Assembly (NCBI GenBank): GCA_038528235.1
Contig: JBCBEX010000009.1
Location: 21,166 to 85,165 of the forward strand
Direction: 5' to 3'
Length of the DNA: 64,000 nt
Source of the DNA: JBCBEX01 sp038528235
Lineage (GTDB): Bacteria > Bacteroidota > Rhodothermia > Rhodothermales > Rubricoccaceae
Shown here: positions 54,184-63,857 of the stretch, in pieces
Numbering within the stretch: the stretch's first letter is position 1
How the letters are laid out: every line of letters begins with the position of its first letter
Translations under genes and position numbers: made by a program
Notes under the pieces: generated by a model
Databases searched by the model: none
What the model saw: only the letters and a program-made list of their open reading frames with translations
What the model was told of the DNA's origin: nothing

Positions 54184-55218
54184 TCAGCCAAGACCGTGCA
54201 GGTCGCGCACGTTGCCGATGAGCGTGCTCAGGTCGTCCGTCGTGGGGCTGCTTGGCGCGCCGAAGGGGTCTGAGATCGGCGCGTGCGGGTCCTGCAGCAG
54301 CCGCAGGGTGGTGAGGATGCTGTGGGCGACCACGTCCACGTGGTAGCCGCCTTCCAGAGCACAGACGAGCCGGTCGTCGCAGTGCTGGTCGGCGATCTCC
54401 ATGCAGAGGAGCACGAGGTCCGCGAAGCCGCGGATGCTGAGCGCCGTCTCGCCGAGCGGGTCGAGGTAGTGCGCGTCGAAGCCCGCCGACACGAACACCA
54501 TATCGGGCTTGAACCGATCGGTGGCGGGCAAGACCGTACGGCGATAGAGTTCGAGGATGCCCGCATCGCCGACGTTGGGCGGCAGCGGGAGGTTGAGCGT
54601 CGCGCCAACGCCGCGCCCCTCGCCCGTCTCCTGGAGAGCACCCGTGCCGGGATAGAACGGATACTGGTGCGACGAGACGACGAGCACATTGGGATCGTCG
54701 TAGAACACTTCCTGCGTCCCGTTGCCGTGGTGCACGTCGAAGTCGACCACGAGCAGGCGCTCGACGCCTTGCACGGCGCGGGCGTGCTGCACGGCGATGG
54801 CTACGTTGGCGAAGAAGCAGAAGCCCATCGCCTCGAAAGGGCGTGCGTGGTGGCCGGGCGGGCGGACCAGCGCGAAGCCATTGTCGACGGTCCCATCGGC
54901 AACGGCGTCGGTGAGCGCGAGGAGCGCCCCAACGCCACGCTCGGCGATGCCGAACGACTCGGGTGTGACGTAGGTGTCGAAGCCGAAGAGGAACGGCGCG
55001 CGCTTTTGGGTCTCACGCAGGAGGTCGTAGTAGTCCTGCGGGTGCACGCGCGTGATGGCCGCCTCCGGATTGGGGACCGGATCGAGGCAGGCCAGGGTGC
55101 CGAGGATGCCATCGCGCTCCAACGTGTTGAAGGCGAGGTGTGCCCGCTGCGGCTTCTCGGGATGGTTCGCGTGGACGTGACCGACGTGCGTCGGGTCGTA
55201 GGTGTACGCGGTGTGCAT
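54184..55218 (-). CDS. Histone deacetylase-family amidohydrolase
   Basis: 344 residues from the ATG at 55216-55218. Active-site blocks RPPGHHARP, VDFDVHHGNGTQEVFY and VSAGFDAHYLDPLG match class IIb/bacterial HDAC-like enzymes (acetylpolyamine amidohydrolase branch). Zinc ligands are in the DVH and FDAH motifs. Substrate may be acetylpolyamines or acetyl-lysine; not decidable here. Confidence 0.93.
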   Translation of the reverse strand: MHTAYTYDPTHVGHVHANHPEKPQRAHLAFNTLERDGILGTLACLDPVPNPEAAITRVHPQDYYDLLRETQKRAPFLFGFDTYVTPESFGIAERGVGALLALTDAVADGTVDNGFALVRPPGHHARPFEAMGFCFFANVAIAVQHARAVQGVERLLVVDFDVHHGNGTQEVFYDDPNVLVVSSHQYPFYPGTGALQETGEGRGVGATLNLPLPPNVGDAGILELYRRTVLPATDRFKPDMVFVSAGFDAHYLDPLGETALSIRGFADLVLLCMEIADQHCDDRLVCALEGGYHVDVVAHSILTTLRLLQDPHAPISDPFGAPSSPTTDDLSTLIGNVRDLHGLG

Positions 55219-55342
55219 GGCGGGGTGAGGCGCGACGGGCAGGAGCCTCGGCGCGCGTGCGCAGGGGAAGCGCGCGTGCCGATCACCCAAAAGTACGGAC
55301 GCGCACCCCTATGGCGGCGTTCAAGCCCTCATGAACATAGCC

Positions 55343-55381
55343 GTTGTCCGGTGCTCCGTCGTCCGGTGCTCCGTCGTCAGG
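55343..55381. repeat. 15-bp tandem repeat at the NRDE gene stop
   Basis: Two 15-bp units (55343-55357 and 55358-55372, two-base difference) and a partial third covering the stop codon at 55377-55379. Confidence 0.8.
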
Positions 55382-56174
55382 CAGGTAGGGCCAACGAAAA
55401 TGTACGCGGCGGGCCCAGAGGCCCCGACGCTCCGTACGTCTGCTCGGTGAACCGTGCGCGTCCGTCATGAATCTGAAGCACGGAGGCCGCTCTGGTGCCG
55501 TATGCCTCCGAGGCAATGTGGATGGGTGAGAGTCGCCGTTCCCAGTCGAGCCCGACGCCGGTGTTGGGCAGCGCCCCGTCGGGGGCCTGGGTGGTATCGG
55601 CCAGCGCTGCGAGAAGCGCCTCGTCGACGGGTTCTTCGTGGGTGTCCAGGACGCGAGCGAGGTGAGCCTTGCCCCGCACTACCTTCGGCCACGGCGTGTC
55701 GAGCGCCGCGTTGCTTAGCCCGTAGCGGCCCGCGTCTAGGCGGCGCAGGCCCTCGGCACGATTGGAGACATACCACAGCTCAGAACGGCGTTGGCTGACC
55801 TCGCCAAGGAGTAGGTTGAAGCCGTTGAAAGCCTCGCCGCGCTCCGAGACGGCACGAGCATAGGTTTCGGGCGAGGCGTGCCCGCGCAGGTAGTCGGCGA
55901 CGAGGTCGCCGCGCGAGGGAGCGTTTTCGACAGGCCGCTGCGGCTCGCGGACGTTGGTGAGCGCCGCCCAGCGCCCGGCACGGGTGAGGCCCATCCAGGT
56001 GCCGCCGCCACGTAGGTCGCGCCCAGCCAGGAGGCCAGTATCGTCACTGTTCGCGGGCGTGCCCTCAGCCCAGAAATGCGCCGGCTCGGTCGGGCGCTCG
56101 TAGAACTCGTCCCGGTTGGAAGCGAGCGTCAGGCGCCGCGCGTCTGGTTGCCACTCAAAGACGATGAAGCACAC
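55377..56174 (-). CDS. NRDE-family (TANGO2-like) protein
   Basis: 265 residues. Starts at GTG (56172-56174) with MCFIVFEW, the Cys2 start typical of the family, and carries the NRDE motif in LASNRDEFYERPTEPAHFW. Later GRYGLSNAALDTPWPKVV. Family function is not settled (lipid or haem handling has been proposed for TANGO2). Both ends of this gene touch 15-bp repeat arrays. Confidence 0.85.
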   Translation of the reverse strand: MCFIVFEWQPDARRLTLASNRDEFYERPTEPAHFWAEGTPANSDDTGLLAGRDLRGGGTWMGLTRAGRWAALTNVREPQRPVENAPSRGDLVADYLRGHASPETYARAVSERGEAFNGFNLLLGEVSQRRSELWYVSNRAEGLRRLDAGRYGLSNAALDTPWPKVVRGKAHLARVLDTHEEPVDEALLAALADTTQAPDGALPNTGVGLDWERRLSPIHIASEAYGTRAASVLQIHDGRARFTEQTYGASGPLGPPRTFSLALPA

Positions 56175-56190
56175 GGGGCGTCAGATTTGC

Positions 56191-56280
56191 AGGCGCACAG
56201 GGAGATTGCACGGAGGGCCGTCGCACACGGCGTCATCGCACTCGGCGACGTGGCGCACAGGGACGCCGCGCACGGGGACG
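56191..56280. repeat. Six-unit 15-bp tandem repeat between ctaA and the NRDE gene
   Basis: Six consecutive 15-bp units fill 56191-56280, consensus around NNGCNCACNGGGACG. Divergence between units is moderate; the last two are closest. It lies between the ctaA stop at 56282 and the NRDE start at 56174. Confidence 0.85.
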
Positions 56281-56281
56281 T

Positions 56282-57280
56282 TCAGGCGACTTCCAGAACT
56301 GGCCGATCTCGGGGCACTGAGACCGATTGGGTGACCGAAGGGAGCGCTGGAGGTGGTTGCGAGGACGGCGCGAGCACGCGGGCCACGAACCACACCTGGC
56401 AGATCCATACCGCATCGGAGCCCGCAAGGTGGACGATCTGCATCCACACCGGCGCCTTGAGCGCGACGTTGGCCAGCCCAATGCCCATCTGCACGAGGAA
56501 CAGTGCCACGACGGTAGCACCTAGTAGCTGCGTCACCCGGTCGAGACCTCGCTGGTTCGCATGCCAGACCACGGCTAGCACGCCGAGGACGACCGCGCAG
56601 GCGAGCAGCGGGTGCACGATCCGCAGCCCCACGAGCGTCGCCACGATGGGGTCGTCCGCCGGGTCGATACCGCCGCCGAGGGTGAGCGTGTCGCCGAGCG
56701 CCGCGACGGCCCCGGAGGCGCCGAGGAAGGTCGTCGCCGCGAGCGAGGCGACGAGGCCATAGCCCAGGGCCGAGCGGATGCGAGGGCGCAAGCCCCCATA
56801 GGCGGCGTGGAGCGTGAGCGTCTGCGCCCCTAGCAACAAAAACGTGTTGACGAGGTGCGCCGCCATCCAGTAGCCGCGCGCCACCGAGACGTTGTAAGCG
56901 ACGTATTCCAACAGTACTAACCCCGCTCCGATCGCGGCCTCCGTGCCCATGAAAAAGAGCGACCAGCCTGCGTAGCGTCGGACGGTCGCGCCCGACGTGC
57001 CGCGCGGGTACATCGCTTTCGGGAAGGCGCGGCGGCTGACGATGAACACCGCCAAGGCCATGAGCATCACGAGCCCGCTCGTGACCCGGTGCGTGAACTC
57101 GATGATGGTCTCCGCCGTGGGCGAGCGTGGGATCACGTCGCCATTGCACAGCGGCCAGTGGTCGCCGCAGCCCGCACCCGAACCGGAGGCTCGCACAAAG
57201 GCCCCCCACAAGATCACGAGCACCGTCACGCCGAGCGTAGCCCAGGCAATGCGGCGAAAGGCGAGGGGGGAGCGAAGCAT
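56282..57280 (-). CDS. ctaA: Heme A synthase (COX15/CtaA)
   Basis: 332 residues, about eight membrane segments. Motifs GAGCGDHWPLCNG near residue 36 and the four haem histidines in EFTHR, AHLVNTF, RIVHPL and QIVHLAG. Converts heme O to heme A for aa3-type oxidases. ATG at 57278-57280; a TTG further upstream would add 22 residues. Cysteine-containing first loop fits the type with a disulfide. Confidence 0.9.
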   Translation of the reverse strand: MLRSPLAFRRIAWATLGVTVLVILWGAFVRASGSGAGCGDHWPLCNGDVIPRSPTAETIIEFTHRVTSGLVMLMALAVFIVSRRAFPKAMYPRGTSGATVRRYAGWSLFFMGTEAAIGAGLVLLEYVAYNVSVARGYWMAAHLVNTFLLLGAQTLTLHAAYGGLRPRIRSALGYGLVASLAATTFLGASGAVAALGDTLTLGGGIDPADDPIVATLVGLRIVHPLLACAVVLGVLAVVWHANQRGLDRVTQLLGATVVALFLVQMGIGLANVALKAPVWMQIVHLAGSDAVWICQVWFVARVLAPSSQPPPALPSVTQSVSVPRDRPVLEVA

Positions 57281-57551
57281 GGAGCGCAGGGCGAAGGCGA
57301 TTGGGCGGAAAGGAAGCGAAAAAGCGGAGCGTGGTTCCTCGTTCAAGCGGACTTCGAGACGGTCAGGCGCCTTCCATTGTGCTGTGGAGAGGTCAGCACA
57401 GCGAGACGCCAGGGCCCCTCCTCGATAATGAACGCCGTGTACGACACCCTAGGGCGACAATTAACTGGCGATAAACCTGTGGATTTAAGTGCGGCCCGGC
57501 GCTCGCAGGCGGGGCGGATGTTCTCTGCTCTCACCCTGCTCTCTACTCGTC

Positions 57552-57980
57552 ATGCGGATCGCTCTGTGCATGCTCGCGGCGGTGCTCTTCGCCGCATCCG
57601 GCTGCGACTCTACCCTCGTGCCGCGCGAAAATCTGACGCCAGGCGACGTGGAAGGCACGTACGTGGGGTCAGCTGAGATCGCAGACGGCCTCGCCAGCCG
57701 CTTTACGATGACGCTGACGCCAACGGCCGGGGCGACCTCTGGCACGGAGGCGAACGCGACGGCAGGCAACCTCGACATTGAGGGCCTGCTTCTGCACAAC
57801 AGCGTCGAATACGCGATAACAGGCTCGGGCGTGTTCGAGTATCCCAGCGTGTCCCTTGCCGCAAAGGCACCCAGCTTCGGCGACGACGGGTTCAGCTTCG
57901 CCCTCACCGCCGATGCCTCCGGGACGGTGCTGCAGGGCGAGGTCAACGGCCAGTTCATCAAGCTCGACAAACAGCGCTAG
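57552..57980 (+). CDS. Small lipoprotein of unknown function
   Basis: 142 residues. Signal MRIALCMLAAVLFAASGC with lipobox ASGC. The mature part is beta-rich (GDVEGTYVGSAEIADGLASRF, FSFALTADASGTVLQGEV). No family recognised. The 57281-57551 region between this gene and ctaA shows no other feature. Confidence 0.6.
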   Translation: MRIALCMLAAVLFAASGCDSTLVPRENLTPGDVEGTYVGSAEIADGLASRFTMTLTPTAGATSGTEANATAGNLDIEGLLLHNSVEYAITGSGVFEYPSVSLAAKAPSFGDDGFSFALTADASGTVLQGEVNGQFIKLDKQR

Positions 57981-58057
57981 CCCGCTCAGGCGGTAGCTCG
58001 AAACCCGCGGCGGACGGCGGAACTTGGCGGTACCCCGCCCCAATCCCCGCGATTAGA

Positions 58058-58091
58058 CGAGGCGACCTCCCGCGTCGGAGAGGTCGCCTCG
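58058..58091. terminator. Perfect 12-bp stem hairpin
   Basis: CGAGGCGACCTC (58058-58069) pairs with 58080-58091, loop 10 nt, after the small lipoprotein gene. It is closely similar to 58304-58336. Confidence 0.8.
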
Positions 58092-58155
58092 TTGCGTATA
58101 GTCTTCGGTCGCTCCTGTGCCGCACGGAGCAGCACGCGGGCCTCGCAGCCTCTTT

Positions 58156-58287
58156 GACGTCATCCCCGCGAATGCAGGGACCCACACAGTCGGATATCTG
58201 TTGCGGCATCGCTGCGGGGGCTGCCAGATAGGCGAGGACTTTGTTCGATGAGATCGCCAGATAACATGAGACCTTGTTCTATCTCAG
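58156..58287. repeat. REP-like palindrome relic and degenerate direct repeat
   Basis: 58156-58184 has the shape GTCATCCCCGCG, AATGCAGGGA, CCCA, like decayed proteobacterial-type REP sequences. 58219-58251 and 58252-58286 are about 33-bp direct repeats starting GCCAGATA and containing TTGTTC, with moderate similarity. With the two hairpins, these are all that was seen in the 403-bp gap 57981-58383. Confidence 0.35.
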
Positions 58288-58303
58288 AGCACACCAAGCA
58301 GAA

Positions 58304-58336
58304 CGAGGCGGCCTCCCGCGTTGGGAAGCCGCCTCG
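58304..58336 (-). terminator. Terminator hairpin after groEL
   Basis: 14-bp stem with one mismatch (58304-58317 with 58323-58336), lying about 48 bp past the groEL stop. Very similar in sequence to the hairpin at 58058-58091. Confidence 0.75.
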
Positions 58337-58383
58337 CAAACGCTGAGCGTTGAGGTGCTAGCGCGTTGGGGTGTGGTCTTCGC

Positions 58384-60021
<1,638 letters not shown>

Positions 60022-60058
60022 ACTTGCGTGTGGTTTCAGTAGTCAGAAAGAATGGATA

Positions 60059-60124
60059 GAGTGACAGGTATCAGGTGGCAAGGGAAGCGAACACTTGCCT
60101 CTTGCTACTTGAACCTTGTCACTT
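60059..60124. repeat. Inverted heptad arrays between groES and groEL
   Basis: Left arm 60059-60086 units: gagtgac, aggtatc, aggtggc, aagggaa. Right arm 60090-60124 units: aacactt, gcctctt, gctactt, gaacctt, gtcactt. The right arm reads as AAGNNNC heptads on the minus strand and pairs with the left. The groES stop (60123-60125) lies at its end. Could form a hairpin in the groESL transcript. Confidence 0.85.
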
Positions 60125-60410
60125 AGCTGACAACGCCGAGGATGTCGCTCTCGCGCATGATGAGCACGTCGTCGCCGTCGAGGGCGATCTCGGTGCCAGC
60201 GTACTTCCCGTAGAGGACGGTGTCGCCCTCCTGGACGGTCATGTCGATCTTGGTGCCGTTCTCGACGCGGCCGGGTCCGACGGCAACGACGGTGCCGCGC
60301 TGGGGCTTCTCTTTGGCAGTGTCAGGGATGTAGAGACCACCGGCGGTCTGGGTCTCGGCCTCCTGGGGCTTGACGACCACGCGGTCGGCCAGCGGCTTGA
60401 GCTGTGCCAT
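60123..60410 (-). CDS. groES: Co-chaperonin GroES
   Basis: 95 residues. Starts MAQLKPLADRVVVKP (ATG at 60408-60410) and has the mobile loop region AETQTAGGLYIPDTAKEKP. Caps GroEL. The CIRCE operator is about 55 bp upstream, and groEL follows 101 bp downstream across an inverted repeat array. Confidence 0.97.
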   Translation of the reverse strand: MAQLKPLADRVVVKPQEAETQTAGGLYIPDTAKEKPQRGTVVAVGPGRVENGTKIDMTVQEGDTVLYGKYAGTEIALDGDDVLIMRESDILGVVS

Positions 60411-60464
60411 GGTGCGTAGGGGGATTGGTTTAAAGAGGAAAATGTGAGGTATCGAGAAATGACG

Positions 60465-60491
60465 TTGGCACTCGTGTGTTCCGAGTGCTAG
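60465..60491 (-). promoter_or_regulatory. CIRCE operator (HrcA target) upstream of groES
   Basis: TTGGCACTC at 60465-60473, nine bases, then GAGTGCTAG at 60483-60491. This matches the CIRCE consensus (TTAGCACTC-N9-GAGTGCTAA) in 16 of 18 arm positions, the two mismatches being at symmetric ends. HrcA represses chaperone genes at this site and releases in heat shock. It lies 55 bp upstream of the groES start. Confidence 0.95.
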
Positions 60492-60554
60492 CACTCTTTT
60501 TCTTTTGGTGCAAAGGTGGAACGGGAGCCCCCGTGCAGTGATTCAGGCCAAGCC

Positions 60555-61076
60555 ATGAACCTCCCGTTAACCTCGTCTGGCTCGCACTCCACCCGTCCTC
60601 GCCTCGTGGCCTGGGGGCTGGCGTTGGTCGCGGCGCTCCTGCTCGCGGTCCTGACAGCCGCGCCGCCGCACGTTTCGGAGGGGCTGCGCGGGGCCATCAT
60701 GCACGGGTTTCACCTTGCCTGCCACCAGCAGCCCGACCGCTCGTTTGCGACCCACGACATTGCCTGGGCGCTCTGCCACCGCTGCACCGGCATTCTTGGC
60801 GGCCTGCTCCTCGGGCTGCTCGTCACTCGCTTGATCACCACCACAGCGCAGGCGCACCACGTCCGTGGCCTTCGCAAACCCCTCTTGATCGGCACTGTCG
60901 CGCTCGTGTCGCTCGACTGGACGCTGGGCGCGGTGGGCGTCTACGACCTCGTAGCCACACGTGTCGCCACCGGCGCGCTCTTTGGCTGCGTTGCCGGGTT
61001 AGTCTTGGGCGAAGCGCTCGCTTGGGGACACGTGAGCGAGGAGGTCAGGGAACAGGGCATAGGGGGTAAGGGATAG
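60555..61076 (+). CDS. DUF2085 membrane protein
   Basis: 173 residues, about four membrane helices. The signature CHQQPDRSF and ALCHRCTGI is typical of DUF2085 proteins, whose role is not known. Conserved cysteines suggest metal or redox function. ATG at 60555. Divergent from groES. Its last codons and stop (61074-61076) lie in a heptad array. Confidence 0.82.
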   Translation: MNLPLTSSGSHSTRPRLVAWGLALVAALLLAVLTAAPPHVSEGLRGAIMHGFHLACHQQPDRSFATHDIAWALCHRCTGILGGLLLGLLVTRLITTTAQAHHVRGLRKPLLIGTVALVSLDWTLGAVGVYDLVATRVATGALFGCVAGLVLGEALAWGHVSEEVREQGIGGKG

Positions 61077-61151
61077 GGAGGGAAGCCAGATGATCTCCGT
61101 GCTCGAACTGGCCCCCACTTCCTACTTCGCACCTCTCGCTTCTGCCTTCCC
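61048..61151. repeat. Two heptad arrays between the DUF2085 and Rieske genes
   Basis: 61048-61082: five GGGNATA-like units (gggaaca, gggcata, gggggta, agggata, gggaggg). 61117-61151: five ACTTCNN-like units (acttcct, acttcgc, acctctc, gcttctg, ccttccc) ending exactly at the ATG 61152. The first array forms the DUF2085 C-terminus. The same two families lie together at 34787-34888. Confidence 0.85.
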
Positions 61152-62732
61152 ATGCCTCTCGTCCGTGTCGCCGCTGCCGCCGATCTCGCCGAGGGCGAGA
61201 TGCAAGAAATCGAGGTCGAGGGCACCAAGCTGCTGCTCTCCAACGTCGGCGGGCAGTTCTACGCCACATCCGCTTTCTGCACGCACTACGGCGCGCCGCT
61301 CGCCACGGGCGTCCTCGCCGGGCCGAAGGTGATCTGCCCCTGGCATCACGCCGTTTTCGACGTAACCGACGGCGCGCTCGCCGAGCCGCCCGCGCTGGAC
61401 GCCCTCACCCGCTTCACAACGACCGTCGAGGGCGGCGAGGTCTTCGTCGATCTCCCTGAGGATGGGGTAGGCGATGGCATCGCGCCGCACCAGGGCTGCG
61501 TCCCTGCGATGGTGGATCGTGATTTCGATGCCGATCCGCGCACGTTCGTGATCGTCGGCGGTGGTGCAGCCGGACAGGCTGCTGCCGAGACGCTGCGGCA
61601 GGTCGGCTTCCAGGGCCGCGTCGTGCTCGTCACCGACGCTGACGAGCGCCCCATCGACCGCACGAAGCTGAGCAAGGGCTACCTCAGCGGGGCGAGCAAT
61701 GACAGCCTTCCGCTGCGCGCGCCCGACTTCTTCGATCGCCACGGCATCGAGCTGCGCACGGGCCACCGCGTTGCTCAACTCGACGCAGAGGCGAAGACGA
61801 TCCACTTCGCGGGGAGCGGTGATGGAGCCGCGCCCGAGCCGCTCAAGTACGACGCCGCGCTGCTCGCCACCGGCGGTATGCCGCGTCGCCTCGGCATCCC
61901 CGGTGCCGACCTCGACGGCGTTTTCTTACTGAGGTCTACGGAGGATGCCACGCAGATCGTCGAGGCCGCCGAAGCCGGGCAGTCGGCCATCGTGGTCGGG
62001 ACGGGCTTCATCGGCATGGAGGCCGCTGCGGCGCTGATCGGACAGGGCTTGAGCGTGACGGTCGTCGGGATCGAGGCGGTGCCGTTTGAGCGCATCCTCG
62101 GGCCTGAGGTGGGTCGCGTCTTCCAGGATCTCCATGAAGAAAACGGCGTCGCCTTCCGCATGGAGGCGTCCGCCGACGCGATCTCGAAGACTAACGTTGG
62201 CCTCCGCCTCACCCTCGGCGACGGCTCCACGCTCGACGCCGACTTTATCGTGATGGGCGTCGGCGTCACCCCGGCCACCGATTTCGTAGACGGCCTCCCG
62301 ATGGACCACCGCGGTGCTCTGGTCGCCGACGCCAACCTTCGCATTGGGCCGGATCTCTACGCTGCGGGCGACATCGCGTCCTACCCGGAAGCGCGCCTCG
62401 GCGAGCGCGTTCGCATCGAGCACTGGCGGCTGGCACAGCAACACGGTCGCATCGCGGCGCGCAACATGGCCGGGCAGGCCATCCCGTTCGAGGCGGTACC
62501 CTACTTCTGGAGCGGCCAACTCGGCATCAACCTTCGCTACCTCGGCCACGCCAAGTCCTGGGATGAGGTCATCATCGACGGCAGCCTGGACGACCGGCAG
62601 TTCGTGGCCTACTACGCCAAAGACGGCCGCGTCCTCGCTGCGGCGGGCGTCAAGCGTGACAAAGACATCGCCTCCCTCCACGCGCACTGGATGACGGGCG
62701 GCACGACCCGCGCCGACGAGGTGCGGAGGTAG
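61152..62732 (+). CDS. Rieske-type ferredoxin-NAD(P)H reductase fusion (AIFL-like)
   Basis: 526 residues. Residues about 1-110 form a Rieske domain with CTHYGAPL and CPWHHAVFD supplying the 2Fe-2S ligands. Residues about 130-500 are a two-dinucleotide-binding-domain flavoprotein (FVIVGGGAAGQAAAETLRQ; ALLATGGMPRRLGIPG; VVGTGFIGMEAAAALIG; AGDIASY). Domain order matches AIFM3/AIFL and biphenyl-type reductases. Likely an NADH-dependent electron transfer protein; the acceptor is unknown. ATG directly after a repeat array. Confidence 0.92.
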   Translation: MPLVRVAAAADLAEGEMQEIEVEGTKLLLSNVGGQFYATSAFCTHYGAPLATGVLAGPKVICPWHHAVFDVTDGALAEPPALDALTRFTTTVEGGEVFVDLPEDGVGDGIAPHQGCVPAMVDRDFDADPRTFVIVGGGAAGQAAAETLRQVGFQGRVVLVTDADERPIDRTKLSKGYLSGASNDSLPLRAPDFFDRHGIELRTGHRVAQLDAEAKTIHFAGSGDGAAPEPLKYDAALLATGGMPRRLGIPGADLDGVFLLRSTEDATQIVEAAEAGQSAIVVGTGFIGMEAAAALIGQGLSVTVVGIEAVPFERILGPEVGRVFQDLHEENGVAFRMEASADAISKTNVGLRLTLGDGSTLDADFIVMGVGVTPATDFVDGLPMDHRGALVADANLRIGPDLYAAGDIASYPEARLGERVRIEHWRLAQQHGRIAARNMAGQAIPFEAVPYFWSGQLGINLRYLGHAKSWDEVIIDGSLDDRQFVAYYAKDGRVLAAAGVKRDKDIASLHAHWMTGGTTRADEVRR

Positions 62733-62771
62733 GAGGACGTATCTTCGTTGCTCTTTTTGCAACCTCAAAGT

Positions 62772-62850
62772 GTGTGCGGGTATGAGAGTGTGAGCGTGTG
62801 CGAGGAGCCACGTTCAAGCACACCCATATCCCCAGACTCCCACTCTCCCG
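62772..62850. repeat. Paired octad arrays upstream of lspA
   Basis: 62772-62803: four GTGTGNGN units. 62819-62850: four NNNNCCCA-type units (cacaccca, tatcccca, gactccca, ctctcccg), the reverse complement style of TGGGNGTG. The second array ends 5 bp before the GTG start at 62856. Confidence 0.8.
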
Positions 62851-62855
62851 ACCTC

Positions 62856-63413
62856 GTGAAGCTCCGCGCTCGACTCCTTCTCCTCAGCGCCGTCGTGACG
62901 GTCATTCTCGTGATCGACCAGGTCACGAAGCGGCTGGCGGTGGAGCACCTCTACGGCGAGCCTGTGGTCTCGCTCTTCGGCGGTTTCCTGAAGCTGCTCT
63001 ACGCCGAGAACGAGGGCGCGATGCTCGGCCTCGGCGGCACGCTCGCTGACGAGACGCGCTTCATGCTGTTCGTGGTCATGAACGCGGTACTCCTTGGTGG
63101 GCTGACGATCTTCCTGCTCACGCGCTCGGTGCTGCGCCGGAGCGAGATCATCGCGCTTGCGCTGATCCTGGGCGGCGGGCTCGGCAACCTCTGGGACCGC
63201 ATCGTCAACGAGGGCCACGTCGTCGTCGATTTCCTGCTGCTCACGGCCTTCGGGCGGCAGATCACGGGCGTCTTCAACGTCGCCGACATGGCGATCATGG
63301 GCGGCGTCATCACGATGCTCATCCTCTCGTTCTTCCCACCGAAAGAGCTCGAGTCAAAGCAGGGTGGGCCTGAGTTGAATGAGGCGAACCCAGAGCCGAG
63401 AGCAGCAAGCTAG
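62856..63413 (+). CDS. lspA: Lipoprotein signal peptidase LspA
   Basis: 185 residues from the GTG at 62856 (VKLRARLLLLSAVVTVI). Four membrane helices; catalytic aspartates in FNVADMAI and NLWDRIVNEGHVVVDF. An upstream in-frame start at 62748 would read through repeat sequence and add 36 unlikely residues. Cleaves the signal peptide of prolipoproteins; several lipoproteins are in this window. Confidence 0.93.
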   Translation: MKLRARLLLLSAVVTVILVIDQVTKRLAVEHLYGEPVVSLFGGFLKLLYAENEGAMLGLGGTLADETRFMLFVVMNAVLLGGLTIFLLTRSVLRRSEIIALALILGGGLGNLWDRIVNEGHVVVDFLLLTAFGRQITGVFNVADMAIMGGVITMLILSFFPPKELESKQGGPELNEANPEPRAAS

Positions 63414-63431
63414 GCACTACCGGGCTAGAGT

Positions 63432-63830
63432 CTACCAGCCGAATTCGGCGAGAGGTACCCGGATAGAGCAGGGCGAGTGTGCAGGGGAATCGATACCCTG
63501 TATTACGCTGTCTTCAAAGCTGTGCAACTCTAGGACGCGGAACATGCCAGGAGCGTAGCGCACCTCCCGCTGATCCACTGACAGCACCGCGAGCCGCTGG
63601 ACTAATCCTCGTAGTCTCAATTGAGTCCATTCCGGGACAGCGAGGTACTTCGAGTCCGCGGACCAGATGAACGAAGGGTTCGAGTCCTTGAGCCTCATGC
63701 CATTCGATACCCTCAGGACGCCGCAGGTCGGTGCGCCCATGGCAATCTCAAGGCCGTTTGACAGCGAGGCGACGAGTCGTCCATTCGGACTGGCAACGCG
63801 TGCTTCAGTCTGCCACGGCGAGATCGGCAT
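63432..63830 (-). CDS. Hypothetical protein, beta-propeller-like
   Basis: 132 residues, no signal peptide. The pattern SPNGRLVASLSNG to FIWSADSKYLAVPEW resembles WD40-like or DPP-IV-like propeller blades, but only about two are seen. Function unknown. A small open reading frame; could be a fragment. Confidence 0.45.
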   Translation of the reverse strand: MPISPWQTEARVASPNGRLVASLSNGLEIAMGAPTCGVLRVSNGMRLKDSNPSFIWSADSKYLAVPEWTQLRLRGLVQRLAVLSVDQREVRYAPGMFRVLELHSFEDSVIQGIDSPAHSPCSIRVPLAEFGW

Positions 63831-63857
63831 AGCACCCGTTTAACTCAGGCATGAAGG

